Shown here one piece after another: positions 18,211 to 25,922 of a DNA stretch of 64,000 bases. The DNA comes from Planctomycetes bacterium syqfu (lineage in GTDB: Bacteria; Planctomycetota; Phycisphaerae; Phycisphaerales; Phycisphaeraceae). The notes beneath the pieces were generated by a model. The model was not told the origin of the DNA. It did no database searches and was given only the letters and a program-made list of their open reading frames with translations. A program made the translations under genes and the position numbers. How positions within the stretch are numbered: position 1 is the first letter of the stretch; the number at the start of each line of letters is the position of its first letter. The stretch is taken from positions 2,976,001-3,040,000 of the forward strand of contig CP087563.1 of assembly GCA_020974905.1 (NCBI GenBank), given 5' to 3'.

Positions 18211-18287
18211 CGCATCCGGGGATTCCGGGGGCATGAGTGAAAATTTATTGATGGACTGGTGCGTTTATGCCGGGGTGTACCGGGCAA

Positions 18288-18554
18288 TCACTGAGCAGAT
18301 GGCACACGAACATGAATCACACGCGACGACCTGTGTGGGGCGATCCAGCGAAGCTCCGTTTCATAGCGGTAGTTGCCAGCATCAAGTTGAGCCTGATTGC
18401 CTTTGAACGCAAAGGGTTTCTGGTCGACCTTAGTATGCGTCCGGGCAAAGCTTGAGGAGCGGTAGTGGGTACTGCCGATCCCCGGGCCGGCATAGGCCAC
18501 TGTCGAAAGGCTGAACAAAGCCACAAAGGCGGTGAGGGAAAGAATGCGTTTCAT
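18288..18554 (-). CDS. Small exported protein of unknown function
   Basis: The ATG at 18554 has TAGGAG 7 bases upstream. 88 residues: a signal peptide (MKRILSLTAFVALFSLSTVA) and a short basic mature part (HYRSSSFARTHTKVDQ, ETELRWIAPHRSSRV). No family recognised. It is preceded by a predicted ECF promoter and followed by its own terminator, so it is probably a small periplasmic member of the metal stress regulon. Confidence 0.6.
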   Translation of the reverse strand: MKRILSLTAFVALFSLSTVAYAGPGIGSTHYRSSSFARTHTKVDQKPFAFKGNQAQLDAGNYRYETELRWIAPHRSSRVIHVRVPSAQ

Positions 18555-18627
18555 ATCGAGTCTCCTAAAGGCATCGGATGTCCATGAGCTGACGTGTGAT
18601 GCCAAGCCGTTCGTCATCTCATCCATC

Positions 18628-18656
18628 TAAACGAACGGCAATGAGGTGAAGGTTCC
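18628..18656 (-). promoter_or_regulatory. Predicted ECF promoter (GGAAC-N18-CGTTTA)
   Basis: On the minus strand GGAAC at 18656-18652 and CGTTTA at 18633-18628, about 75 bases before the small exported protein. Confidence 0.6.
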
Positions 18657-18801
18657 AAAAGGGTCAGTTTTTTCTTAAATTTTTTGACTAAAAAATAGAC
18701 AGCTCAATCAGGTAAACTGACGGATTGCCTGAATATTGTGCTACGGTTGACACAAATTCCCCACTTATAAGCCTGGCACATGTCTTGCGTTTGATCTCAT
18801 C

Positions 18802-19386
18802 ATGAGGTTTTGGCAATTTTCAATTCTCTTTTCAATCATGTTGTTAACTGGATGCAGCACCATCGGGCAAACACCTGACGTGATATCACACCATAAGAAG
18901 TGGGCTCTCCAGCATGGCGGTATTCTGGTTGATCAAAGACACCAACGATTGAATCAAACCTGTCATCGTCTGGCCCCTGCATGTCACGACATTGTCATTG
19001 ATCCCCATGTTCTGGATAGCAACAATTTGGCTGCTTATTCCTGGCCCAACGGGGAACTGTATGTCACACGGGGTATGATCGACGCAGCCAGCCCGGACGA
19101 ATTGGCATCCGTGGTTGCACATGAAATTGGACATCTCATTGCCCATCACAATCATTCAGATGCCACAACCATGTTGCTTGGGCAAAAGCATGATGTAAAT
19201 CCTGAAATTCAATCAGATGCATTGGGATGCCGCATCCTGGCAGCCTGCAACATTTCAACGACAGCCATGCTACATACTCTCCAGAAGGTCAAGCAATCCA
19301 CCCCAACCCACGATCCAGCGCATGCTCTGCTCAACCAACGAATTCTACGACTTCAATCAGACATGAGCAATCCGTTTCCCAATTGA
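18802..19386 (+). CDS. M48-type metalloprotease-like lipoprotein
   Basis: 194 residues with a lipoprotein signal (lipobox LTGC), then the zinc motif HEIGH in ASVVAHEIGHLIAHH and a downstream EIQSDALGCRIL that supplies the third ligand Glu, the arrangement of M48 (BepA/LoiP-like) proteases. It is shorter than most family members and lacks the TPR tail. The likely role is periplasmic quality control of damaged outer-membrane or secreted proteins, fitting the metal-stress context. Its stop lies 4 bases from the convergent integrase stop, so the element A boundary abuts it. Confidence 0.85.
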   Translation: MRFWQFSILFSIMLLTGCSTIGQTPDVISHHKKWALQHGGILVDQRHQRLNQTCHRLAPACHDIVIDPHVLDSNNLAAYSWPNGELYVTRGMIDAASPDELASVVAHEIGHLIAHHNHSDATTMLLGQKHDVNPEIQSDALGCRILAACNISTTAMLHTLQKVKQSTPTHDPAHALLNQRILRLQSDMSNPFPN

Positions 19387-19390
19387 TCAT

Positions 19391-20800
19391 CTAAAGCGTT
19401 TTACCCGCCCAATCCGGCAGCGCATTAACCGCCCCATTGACGTCCAGCAAGGCAGGATCGGTGTAGAAGTTGGTGGTCAACTCGATCCGGCTATGCCGCA
19501 TGGCAGCTTGGGCAACGCGGGGATGGACACCGGCAACGGCCAGGTGGGTGCCGAAGGTGGTGCGGAGAGCGTGAATGTCGACGACTCGGCCACGGGCATC
19601 GTTCTTTGCAATCCCAGCGGCCTTGCAGTCAGCGTCAAAGACACGAATGCCAGGCGGGTTATCGAATAGTATTGCCTTGTAGCCCTGTTTGCTGCGATGT
19701 TCGAGGTGTTGTTTGATTTTTTCAACCACATCGGCCCGCAATGGTAACCGACTTTCCTTACCGCTCTTGGACTGGCTAGCATAGAGTTCAAAGTACGGCG
19801 CGGGCTTGGCATCCAGGAACAACTGGCCAAGCGTTAAGCTGCGCAGTTCTTTGTGGCGAAGACCTGTGGAAACGGCCATCAGGTAGAACAACGCGCGTTC
19901 CCGGCCAAGGCGTTCGAGTTTTTTGATGTGGGGTTGCTTGAGCTTGGCCAAGCCGCGTTCGTAACAGGCAGCCAGATTATCCTGCGTGATGGTTTCGTAT
20001 TTCCAGGTTTGACGGCCTTTGCGTTTGGGCTTGGGGATTTCAATCTTGCCTCGGCCCCATTCGGCGATGGGACGTAGCGCCGCAGCCCGAAGCAGTTTGC
20101 CCACTTCCTCAATGGTCAGTGCTCTGCGGATGTGGCGACGGTCACTGGCGCGATCTGCTTTCTGCACCATCGTCACTGGATTGGCGACGATGCGCTGTTC
20201 ACGCACGAGCCAATTGCAGAACGCGTGCATTGAGATCACGTATTCGTTGCGCGTGGCAGCGGCCATGTCTTTGTCTTCAGCCTTACTTAACCAACGGTTC
20301 ATGGCGTCGCTGGTGATGTCAGACAGTTTCTTGATCTTCAAATCTTGCACCAAACGGTTGAGTCGACACTTCACGTTCTTGCGATAGTTCTCTGAGACTT
20401 TGCGGCCACGGACGCGCTTGATTTTCAGGTGATCCAGGTATTTTTCAATGTGGATTGTGATCGCTGCCTTGCTGTGTTCAGCGACTTCAATCTCTTTGGG
20501 TGTGATGAACCCAGCACGAATCTTTTCCTGCTCAGCCAGGACATCGGAGAGGACACGTTGGGCAGCCTGCTCGTCGCGGCAGCCGGTGGAGATGCGTTTA
20601 TCGTTACCAGCATGATCGGTGTAGCGGGCGTACCAGACTTCCGAGACATACATCATGCGCTTGCCGTCTTCAGCCAGCGGTGCGGTTCTGAGCTTGCCGT
20701 GTTTGGTTCGCCATTGGACGACGGGTTTATTGCGTCGGGTAACGATTTCCGCACCGTCGGGCATGGGGATCGGATAGGTTTTCTTATACAGGTTGGCCAT
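19391..20800 (-). CDS. int: Tyrosine recombinase (integrase) of element A
   Basis: 469 residues. The N-terminal half has an SAM-like core-binding domain (IEKYLDHLKIKRVRGRKVS ... YVISMHAFCNWLVREQRI) and the C-terminal half the catalytic domain with the R-H-R-H-Y set: Arg in STGLRHKELRSL, HALRTTFGTHLAVAG, MRHSRIELTTNFYTD. It integrates and, with a partner, excises the element. It is nearly identical to the copy at 51814; they differ most at the last few residues (PDWAGKTL here), which lie at the presumed attachment junction. It is placed at the left end facing outward, convergent with the M48-like gene. Confidence 0.95.
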   Translation of the reverse strand: MANLYKKTYPIPMPDGAEIVTRRNKPVVQWRTKHGKLRTAPLAEDGKRMMYVSEVWYARYTDHAGNDKRISTGCRDEQAAQRVLSDVLAEQEKIRAGFITPKEIEVAEHSKAAITIHIEKYLDHLKIKRVRGRKVSENYRKNVKCRLNRLVQDLKIKKLSDITSDAMNRWLSKAEDKDMAAATRNEYVISMHAFCNWLVREQRIVANPVTMVQKADRASDRRHIRRALTIEEVGKLLRAAALRPIAEWGRGKIEIPKPKRKGRQTWKYETITQDNLAACYERGLAKLKQPHIKKLERLGRERALFYLMAVSTGLRHKELRSLTLGQLFLDAKPAPYFELYASQSKSGKESRLPLRADVVEKIKQHLEHRSKQGYKAILFDNPPGIRVFDADCKAAGIAKNDARGRVVDIHALRTTFGTHLAVAGVHPRVAQAAMRHSRIELTTNFYTDPALLDVNGAVNALPDWAGKTL

Positions 20801-21020
20801 GATTTTTTACGCATGCCTTTCATGTTGGTGTCGTGTTGTGTGACACCATTCAGGCTCATGTCCGCTCGGATTGCAAGACCCAATCTGGCATCGTCGGCAA
20901 AATATTCTCACATGCCGTCAATATTCAAAAACACCTGAAAAATAAGACTCAAATGATCGAATGATGCCTTGATTCATGTCTGTTTTCATGGCTTGATGTG
21001 TCCGTAGAAAGGACATCAAC
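20801..21020. other. Conserved divergent control region between integrase and the plus-strand unit
   Basis: About 220 bases almost unchanged between element A and element B (53221-53452). It holds GGTGTC and GACACC as an inverted pair around a 9-base spacer, and an AT-rich stretch (AAAAACACCTGAAAAATAAG). It must contain the integrase promoter and that of the divergent small genes. No excisionase gene is recognised beside it. Confidence 0.5.
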
Positions 21021-21215
21021 GTGAAAACAAAAACCACCAAACGTCAACAGGCCTACAAAGACGCGACGGTCAATGAAATCGCCCAACGCATTCTGCGCAT
21101 CGACACCTTGCAAACGCGTAAGAGCGACTCTTTGGACTTTCACGACGTCGCGGTCTGGAGCATCAAAGAAGCCTTGGAAGCAGCCTTTGAAGCCGGACGC
21201 AAAGCAGATCATTAA
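21021..21215 (+). CDS. DUF6900-like small protein (element A)
   Basis: 64 residues with the signature NEIAQRILRIDTLQTRKSDS followed by LDFHDVAVWSIKEAL, which matches what I recall of the DUF6900 family found on phages, plasmids and conjugative elements. Function unknown. It is conserved in element B (53453) with about ten substitutions, and is first in a plus-strand unit with the next two genes. Confidence 0.75.
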   Translation: MKTKTTKRQQAYKDATVNEIAQRILRIDTLQTRKSDSLDFHDVAVWSIKEALEAAFEAGRKADH

Positions 21216-21237
21216 CCATTCGCAACAGGAGAAACAT

Positions 21238-21498
21238 ATGCGAATCACACGTATTGAATTTGCCGGACAAACGGGCATCTTCGCCATCATTAAACGACCC
21301 CATGAAGCCAAGCAGATCGAAGTTGATATTCTGCAATCCAACAAAGAAGGCACCCATTGGGTGAAGGCCGATGATGAAGATGAACTCTTCTCGATGGCAG
21401 CTTTTCTGCAACAAGTACTCGATGGCTACGAGGGAACCATGGAAGAGACCGCCCGGTATTACAACCCACTGCTCTGCATAAGCGACATCGGAATTTGA
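21238..21498 (+). CDS. Small conserved protein of element A, unknown function
   Basis: 86 residues from the ATG at 21238, which has AGGAG 5 bases upstream. No family recognised. The protein is acidic in the middle (KADDEDELFSMAAFLQQVLD) and ends YYNPLLC.SDIGI; element B has a counterpart at 53673 with about 70 percent identical residues by eye and the same length. Conservation in both elements at the same place suggests a core element function, such as an excision factor or regulator, but nothing in it looks like a DNA-binding helix pair. Confidence 0.65.
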   Translation: MRITRIEFAGQTGIFAIIKRPHEAKQIEVDILQSNKEGTHWVKADDEDELFSMAAFLQQVLDGYEGTMEETARYYNPLLCISDIGI

Positions 21499-21536
21499 GC
21501 CAACACCATTTTCATTTCACGAAAGGCAAAATCATC

Positions 21537-22058
21537 ATGGAACAAACAGACGTACAACTCGGCGAAACCTACCTTGTCAAAGTGGTCGGTAATTGGGTGC
21601 CCGTGCAGATCACCGAAGATCACCCATCCGGCAAAGGTTGGAACGGCACCACCACGACTGGCAAAACCATTCGCATTGCCAGTGCCCAACGCTTGCAGCA
21701 AAAATTGAACCACGACGATGGCGACACGACAAACCCCATGACCAAGCAAACCAAGGCGACAACAGGCACCACCGATATGCCCAAACGCGACACATCCAAA
21801 CGTGTGGCGACTGACGCTAAGCCTATGAGCTTGATCAATGCAGCAGCCCATATCCTGGCTCATGGCAACCGAGAGTCCATGCGTTGTAAAGAGATCGTTG
21901 AGCAGGCCATCAGCCAGAACCTCTGGCAACCCGGCGAGGGCCTCACTCCTTCGGCCACCCTTTCAGCCGCGATCATGAGGGAGATCAAAGCCAAGGGTGA
22001 CGATAGCCGATTCCGCAAGGCCGAGCGCGGTAAATTCACCGTGTCCACCAAAGCTTGA
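21537..22058 (+). CDS. HARE-HTH-type winged-helix protein (element A cargo slot)
   Basis: 173 residues from the ATG at 21537. The N-terminal part (TYLVKVVGNWVPVQITEDHP) looks like a small beta-fold; the C-terminal part (MSLINAAAHILAHGNRESMR ... RFRKAERGKFTV) has the layout of a HARE-HTH domain, known from chromatin proteins, RNA polymerase delta and restriction systems, where it is thought to sense DNA modification. In element B the same position holds an unrelated, frameshifted gene, so this is a variable slot. Confidence 0.65.
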   Translation: MEQTDVQLGETYLVKVVGNWVPVQITEDHPSGKGWNGTTTTGKTIRIASAQRLQQKLNHDDGDTTNPMTKQTKATTGTTDMPKRDTSKRVATDAKPMSLINAAAHILAHGNRESMRCKEIVEQAISQNLWQPGEGLTPSATLSAAIMREIKAKGDDSRFRKAERGKFTVSTKA

Positions 22059-22087
22059 GCATTCACCTTCATTCCATTCCTTCCGCA

Positions 22088-22107
22088 GCCCCGGCATCGT
22101 CGGGGTT
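22088..22107 (+). terminator. Short GC stem after the plus-strand unit of element A
   Basis: CCCCGGCATCGTCGGGG forms a compact hairpin but is followed by TTGTC rather than a T-run. The element B counterpart (54537-54559) has TTTT, so it is a terminator weakened here. Confidence 0.5.
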
Positions 22108-22159
22108 GTCTCAGTCAGCCGAGTCCGCTGGCAACCCCAACCATGTCTCAATCAATTGA

Positions 22160-22340
22160 TGTGCGGAATTTCCGCAGATGAACTTGCTCTATTTTGTGAT
22201 CGATCACAAGATGCATCTTCGTTTTGCCAACGCGTCCCTTCCTTTGCCCATCAGCGGCTTAACCGCAGATCACGCCAGTATCTTGTAGCCGCCTACAAGA
22301 TGCGCGGCCATCGTTTCACTGGGGAATTCCCCCGTTTAAA
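22160..22340. repeat. Cluster of short perfect palindromes before the toxin gene (element A)
   Basis: Within 180 bases: TGCGGAATTTCCGCA (22162), TTGTGATCGATCACAA (about 22194), ATCTTGTAG paired with CTACAAGAT (about 22271) and GGGGAATTCCCC (about 22321). Equivalent palindromes with changed cores sit at 54630-54720 in element B. They could be folded RNA or DNA hairpins; the gap to the toxin gene holds nothing else but its promoter. Confidence 0.6.
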
Positions 22341-22435
22341 AAAACAATCTGCACTCGGCATCATTGGAAAAATTGACCAATGAGAACGGGGCCTTGGCTT
22401 TTTATATGCGCGTAGCGATCAGGTCATTATAGCTC

Positions 22436-22463
22436 TTGATGAATATAGATGATTGGCTATAAT
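22436..22463 (+). promoter_or_regulatory. Sigma-70 promoter of the toxin-antitoxin pair, nearly leaderless
   Basis: TTGATG at 22436-22441, a 16-base spacer, and TATAAT at 22458-22463. The toxin ATG begins at 22470, the expected transcription start, so the mRNA is predicted to be leaderless. The arrangement is unchanged in element B. Confidence 0.8.
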
Positions 22464-22469
22464 ATCAAC

Positions 22470-22826
22470 ATGTGGCAGATTGAATTCACAGATGAGTTTG
22501 AACTTTGGTGGAATGGCCTAAGCGAAACCGAGCAGGATGCCCTGGCGGCCAGCGTACAGGTGCTTGAGCAGTTGGGACCGGGCTTGACGCGCCCGCATTC
22601 TGACGCGGTGAAAGGTTCGAAGCATGCCAACATGAAGGAACTGCGAACCCAATGCCAGGGCAGGCCGCTTCGCACGTTTTATGCATTCGATCCCAGGCGA
22701 TCAGCCATTTTGTTGATCGGCGGTGACAAGACGGGCAATGACCGTTTTTACGATGAGATGCTTCCCGTAGCTGACTGTCTGTACGACGAACATCTTCAGC
22801 AACTGTCCGAGGAAGGACTGATATGA
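22470..22826 (+). CDS. higB: HigB/RelE-superfamily toxin (Gp49-like), element A
   Basis: 118 residues from MWQIEFTDEFELWWNGL, the opening of the phage Gp49-like/HigB group, with the core KELRTQCQGRPLRTFYAFDP and LLIGGDKTGNDRFYDEM. Family members cut mRNA on the ribosome until neutralised by the partner. The order toxin then antitoxin, the 4-base ATGA overlap and the XRE partner are typical of HigBA. Probably stabilises the element in the genome. The B copy (54840) is nearly identical. Confidence 0.88.
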   Translation: MWQIEFTDEFELWWNGLSETEQDALAASVQVLEQLGPGLTRPHSDAVKGSKHANMKELRTQCQGRPLRTFYAFDPRRSAILLIGGDKTGNDRFYDEMLPVADCLYDEHLQQLSEEGLI

Positions 22827-23146
22827 TGGCACGCAACTTTAACGAACTTCGCAACAAGATGTCACCCGAACGTCGCGCTCGCATTGATGGCATGACACGC
22901 GAGATGATGGTGGAGATGCTGCTAGCTGAGATTCGCCAGGAAGCAGGCTTGACGCAGAATGATCTTGCCGACGTGCTGGGCATCAAGCAGCCGACGCTGT
23001 CCAAGCTCGAATCTCAGGACGACATGCAGATCAGCACGTTGCGCCGGATCATCCACGCGCTGGGCGGCGAACTGGAACTCGTGGCCAAGATGCCGCGCGG
23101 CACGATTCGCCTGGGGCAATTCAAGGACGATCTGAAAACGGCGTAA
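22823..23146 (+). CDS. higA: HigA-type XRE antitoxin, element A
   Basis: 107 residues starting at the ATG that overlaps the toxin stop; GGAAGGA lies upstream. A coiled N-terminal part (NFNELRNKMSPERRARID) is followed by an XRE helix-turn-helix (GLTQNDLADVLGIKQPTLSK) and LRRIIHALGGELELVAKMP. It is predicted to bind HigB and repress the shared promoter. The element B copy (55193) differs at only a few residues. Confidence 0.9.
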   Translation: MMARNFNELRNKMSPERRARIDGMTREMMVEMLLAEIRQEAGLTQNDLADVLGIKQPTLSKLESQDDMQISTLRRIIHALGGELELVAKMPRGTIRLGQFKDDLKTA

Positions 23147-23865
23147 CCAACCCTTTTAACACTGCCCCAATCCGGAGGGCAAGGGGAAGATGGCTGCTCG
23201 GCTTAATTGGTTCGGGCAAAATGAACGGGCTCACTAATAAAATATATTAATGAGGACGTGCCAGCGGCGTGGCCAATGAACATTCGGCAGAATTCTGCCG
23301 GAAGTGGCGAGGGGCATACTGCGATTAAATCACAGTATGGGCACGTGTGGGCGAGCCATGTGGATCAAACCTCAGCCTCAACGTTCGCACCGGCAACTCT
23401 AACGTACGGATTCGATGGCCCTCATGATTAATATGCAATTGTGACGATGACGTGGCCATAGCATGCCGACAGTGCATCTGCGCCATTAGCGCAGATAAGC
23501 TTGGCAATCGTGCCCCCTGAGATTGCGTCAAGGTTCAGGTGATCGGCATTACGACATCCGCGACATGCCATGCTGCGTCTAAGACGCAGTATGAAAAAGC
23601 GGCCAAGCCTTCACGCTCAATCGGCCATCTGCGTCTTAGACGCAGATAAACCCATTCGCACGGCCCACTGTTGCAAAGCAACAGGGCGACGTATGCCGGG
23701 ATTGTTGAGGCCATTGGGCACTCGCATGCGGGCATACTGCGTAATGTGCGCAGTATGGGTGGCCATGGGGTTGTGCTTTAGTTTTTTCGTACGGCCTTAC
23801 GATGGCCTCTGCGGCATTTCGAGCATCCGACAGCGCCAACACACAGATTGGTCGACTCATTCCTG
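23147..23865. repeat. Gene-free field of short palindromes (element A)
   Basis: No convincing gene in about 720 bases. At least seven palindromes with shared outer ends and variable cores occur: CGGCAGAATTCTGCCG (23285), CATACTG...CAGTATG around GCGATTAAATCA (23317), CATCTGCGC...GCGCAGAT (23477), CATGCTGCGTCTAAGACGCAG (about 23568, 20-base core), ATCTGCGTCTTAGACGCAGA (23628), CTGTTGCAAAGCAACAG (23665) and CATACTGCG...CGCAGTATG (23730). Element B has the same series (55660-56160) with altered cores. Confidence 0.65.
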
Positions 23866-24297
23866 TCAGACAATCGCCTTAATTTCAACAGCCTCAGAGC
23901 TGTCACCAAAGACTGCTTCGTTGATGATTCTCTGGGCGGTGTCATTGATATGCCCCGTCAGTTCCCTGTCAAGTTCCAGGAACTCCGGCCACAATGTGTT
24001 GTCCACAAACGTCCTGGAAACTTTTACCATCACGGTGGTGTGCCGTTGACGCGTATAGCGGTAGGGTTCCAAGTCGTAACGGCGTAGTAAAGCCACAAAC
24101 AACTTTCTGGACCACATATTTTGCAAAGTGAATTTATACTCGACCGGCGGATCGGCTTGTCTGTATTGTTCGATTTTGTCTCTGATTCTTTGCCGGGCAC
24201 AGTCAGCTGCGGAGCGTTCACCAGGCGTCGCGGCACCAGCATGGAGCGCTTCAATCCGTTTTAATTTTTCGATCAATTTTGAAATTTCAGTCATCAA
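23866..24297 (-). CDS. Hypothetical protein, N-terminus resembling DUF2786 (element A only)
   Basis: 143 residues. The N-terminal helical part (IEKLKRIEALHAGAATPGER ... ADCARQRIRDKIEQY) recalls the DUF2786 helical pair seen in phage and plasmid proteins; the rest (FVALLRRYDLEPYRYTRQRH, TLWPEFLELDRELTGHIN) is unrecognised. It is oriented against the toxin-antitoxin pair and has no counterpart in element B. Function unknown. Confidence 0.55.
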   Translation of the reverse strand: MMTEISKLIEKLKRIEALHAGAATPGERSAADCARQRIRDKIEQYRQADPPVEYKFTLQNMWSRKLFVALLRRYDLEPYRYTRQRHTTVMVKVSRTFVDNTLWPEFLELDRELTGHINDTAQRIINEAVFGDSSEAVEIKAIV

Positions 24298-24530
24298 TCC
24301 ATTCCACTATCAAAACAGGGCTCGCCAGTGTACGCCATGGACGATTGTTCGGAAAATCGATCGGATCGCAAAAGCAACCAACCCGACTACAACTCCGGGC
24401 GGATGTTTTGTTGATTTTCACCGAACAAGCCGTGATCGTCAGAAGGCAGACATGCCTTCGAGGTGCCTATCGTTGTTGTCAATCCCTGTCACATGCTGAC
24501 AATGTGCATGAATACCCATGGCACCCAAAA

Positions 24531-24702
24531 TAGTTATAAACCCTTGTCAAATAACAATCCCGTATTTTGCGGCGCGTTTTTCGGCAACTCTGTCTAACTA
24601 TGCGTGTTGTTCCCGTGCCATCAAAAAGTTTTACGCCCGGAAGTACCTAAATAATAATGATTTAAAACTTTAACAATTTTCACTTTTGTATCTTTTTCCG
24701 TC
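24531..24702. other. Conserved non-coding block shared by elements A and B
   Basis: About 170 bases from ATAAACCCTTGTCAAATAAC through GCGGCGCGTTTTTCGG, CGTGTTGTTCCCGTGCCATC and TTTTACGCCCGGAAGTACC to TATCTTTTTCCGTC are nearly identical at 56301-56468, though the flanks differ and no reading frame is conserved. It lies in the gap between the plus-strand and minus-strand units. Such conservation fits an origin, an attachment or transfer site, or a non-coding RNA; the sequence does not decide. Confidence 0.55.
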
Positions 24703-24778
24703 ACGACTTATCCTGTCCACAATCGCTGCAGGATCGCCTGTGAGGCCACTCTGATTGCACGGCGACGTTTGGACGTCC

Positions 24779-25160
24779 GAACTCACAAACGCCGCACAGG
24801 CCAACACGGTGCGATGCTAACAAAACCAAGACACTTATCGTCTGTGACACTCCAGACGCGTGGTGACAGTGGGGCAGATAACCCGACTTATCTGCGATTT
24901 TATCGCGGATGGATCGCATCGCCCATGAGCACAAAAGCCATCCAGTTGGTGGTGCCCGTTGGCGCGGGCAGCGCTTGTGTTCGCTAACCAAAGTCGGCGG
25001 GGAACATGCCTGGGAGATATCGCAAAAACCGCTTGCTTGTAATCGCCACAGAATCGGCTCTGAGGGCGTTGTAAATTCCAGGCAGTCGTCAGGCGTCTGA
25101 GCATACAGAACGCCACACAGGCCAACACGAGGCGATACGAACAAAACCAAGACAAACGAC
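24779..25160. repeat. Two direct repeats flanking about 260 bases (element A)
   Basis: About 60 bases at 24779-24838 (cores CGCACAGGCCAACACGGTGC and AACAAAACCAAGACAC) recur at 25099-25160 (CACACAGGCCAACACGAGGC, AACAAAACCAAGACAA). Element B has one such copy (56556-56620). The gap 24298-25184 holds no convincing gene; the intervening segment may be a duplication or an insertion. Confidence 0.55.
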
Positions 25161-25184
25161 ACATTGCCCGTCACTCTGGCTCAT

Positions 25185-25246
25185 GCAAAAAAAGCCAAGA
25201 CCGCCCTGCCAGGGATGAGAGTGCGTTGGCAGGGACGGCCTTGGCT
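25185..25246 (-). terminator. Strong terminator of the element A replication operon
   Basis: AGCCAAGACCGCCCTGCCA and TGGCAGGGACGGCCTTGGCT pair across a short loop; on the minus strand the stem runs into TTTTTTT. It is conserved at 56651-56709 in element B, after a different last gene. Confidence 0.92.
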
Positions 25247-25314
25247 CAGTTCAAGATGCGCCGTGGTGATGGGTTCAGTCAACAGGGCGGACATGATACA
25301 CCAATGGCCGCGAT

Positions 25315-25656
25315 TCAGTGGATGGTGCCCACCATCTCGGTTGCCATTGTGGCCAACGCGTGGCCATCGTCAGCTTGCGGCGTGCCATCCGAAGTGGGCT
25401 TGTATTGACGAATGTGTTTAACAGCTTCATTGATCTTTGGAGCCAAGCGCGGATATTCCTTGGCAAGCCAGGAAGCCGGGGCGTAAACATGGCCTTCGTG
25501 TGGCAACTGCCGCTGGCAGTCGTAACTCAGACACAAGGCCAACTGCAACTCATCGCCAAAGACGCCTGCGGGCATATACACCTCCCCGTCATCATCAAGG
25601 AAGACGGTGGTTTGCCAGGGCTTGGCTTTGGGATCGGTTGCTGAAATCTGGAGCAT
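25315..25656 (-). CDS. Hypothetical protein, last gene of the element A operon
   Basis: 113 residues, no family recognised. It has a possible beta-rich N-terminal part (WQTTVFLDDDGEVYMPAGVF), a middle with CLSYDCQRQLP and an acidic C-terminus. It lies about 270 bases below the primase gene and directly before the operon terminator. Element B has an unrelated Cys-rich protein here, so this is a variable position. The 25657-25922 gap has GC hairpins (GGGGGCG paired with CGCCCC at about 25753) but no gene. Confidence 0.5.
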   Translation of the reverse strand: MLQISATDPKAKPWQTTVFLDDDGEVYMPAGVFGDELQLALCLSYDCQRQLPHEGHVYAPASWLAKEYPRLAPKINEAVKHIRQYKPTSDGTPQADDGHALATMATEMVGTIH

Positions 25657-25922
25657 GGTTTTTTCCTTTCTGGAAGTTCAATGGCCAATGGGCCGTTGTA
25701 AAAAAAATCTGTTGTCGTCTGAGATTTGATCCCCCTTTCCCTTCGGGGTTATGGGGGCGGTTTAACACGCCCCATACCCCCGTAGGGGGTGAAATGTGCG
25801 CTGTTCCGCAGATAGTTCCGCGATAAAATTTTGTAACGTGTTATTTTTAAGGCTCTTGTCATTTTGCAGGTCGCGGAACAAATCCACCTGGAACAAACAG
25901 GGAATTGTTCCGCCGTAAGTCC

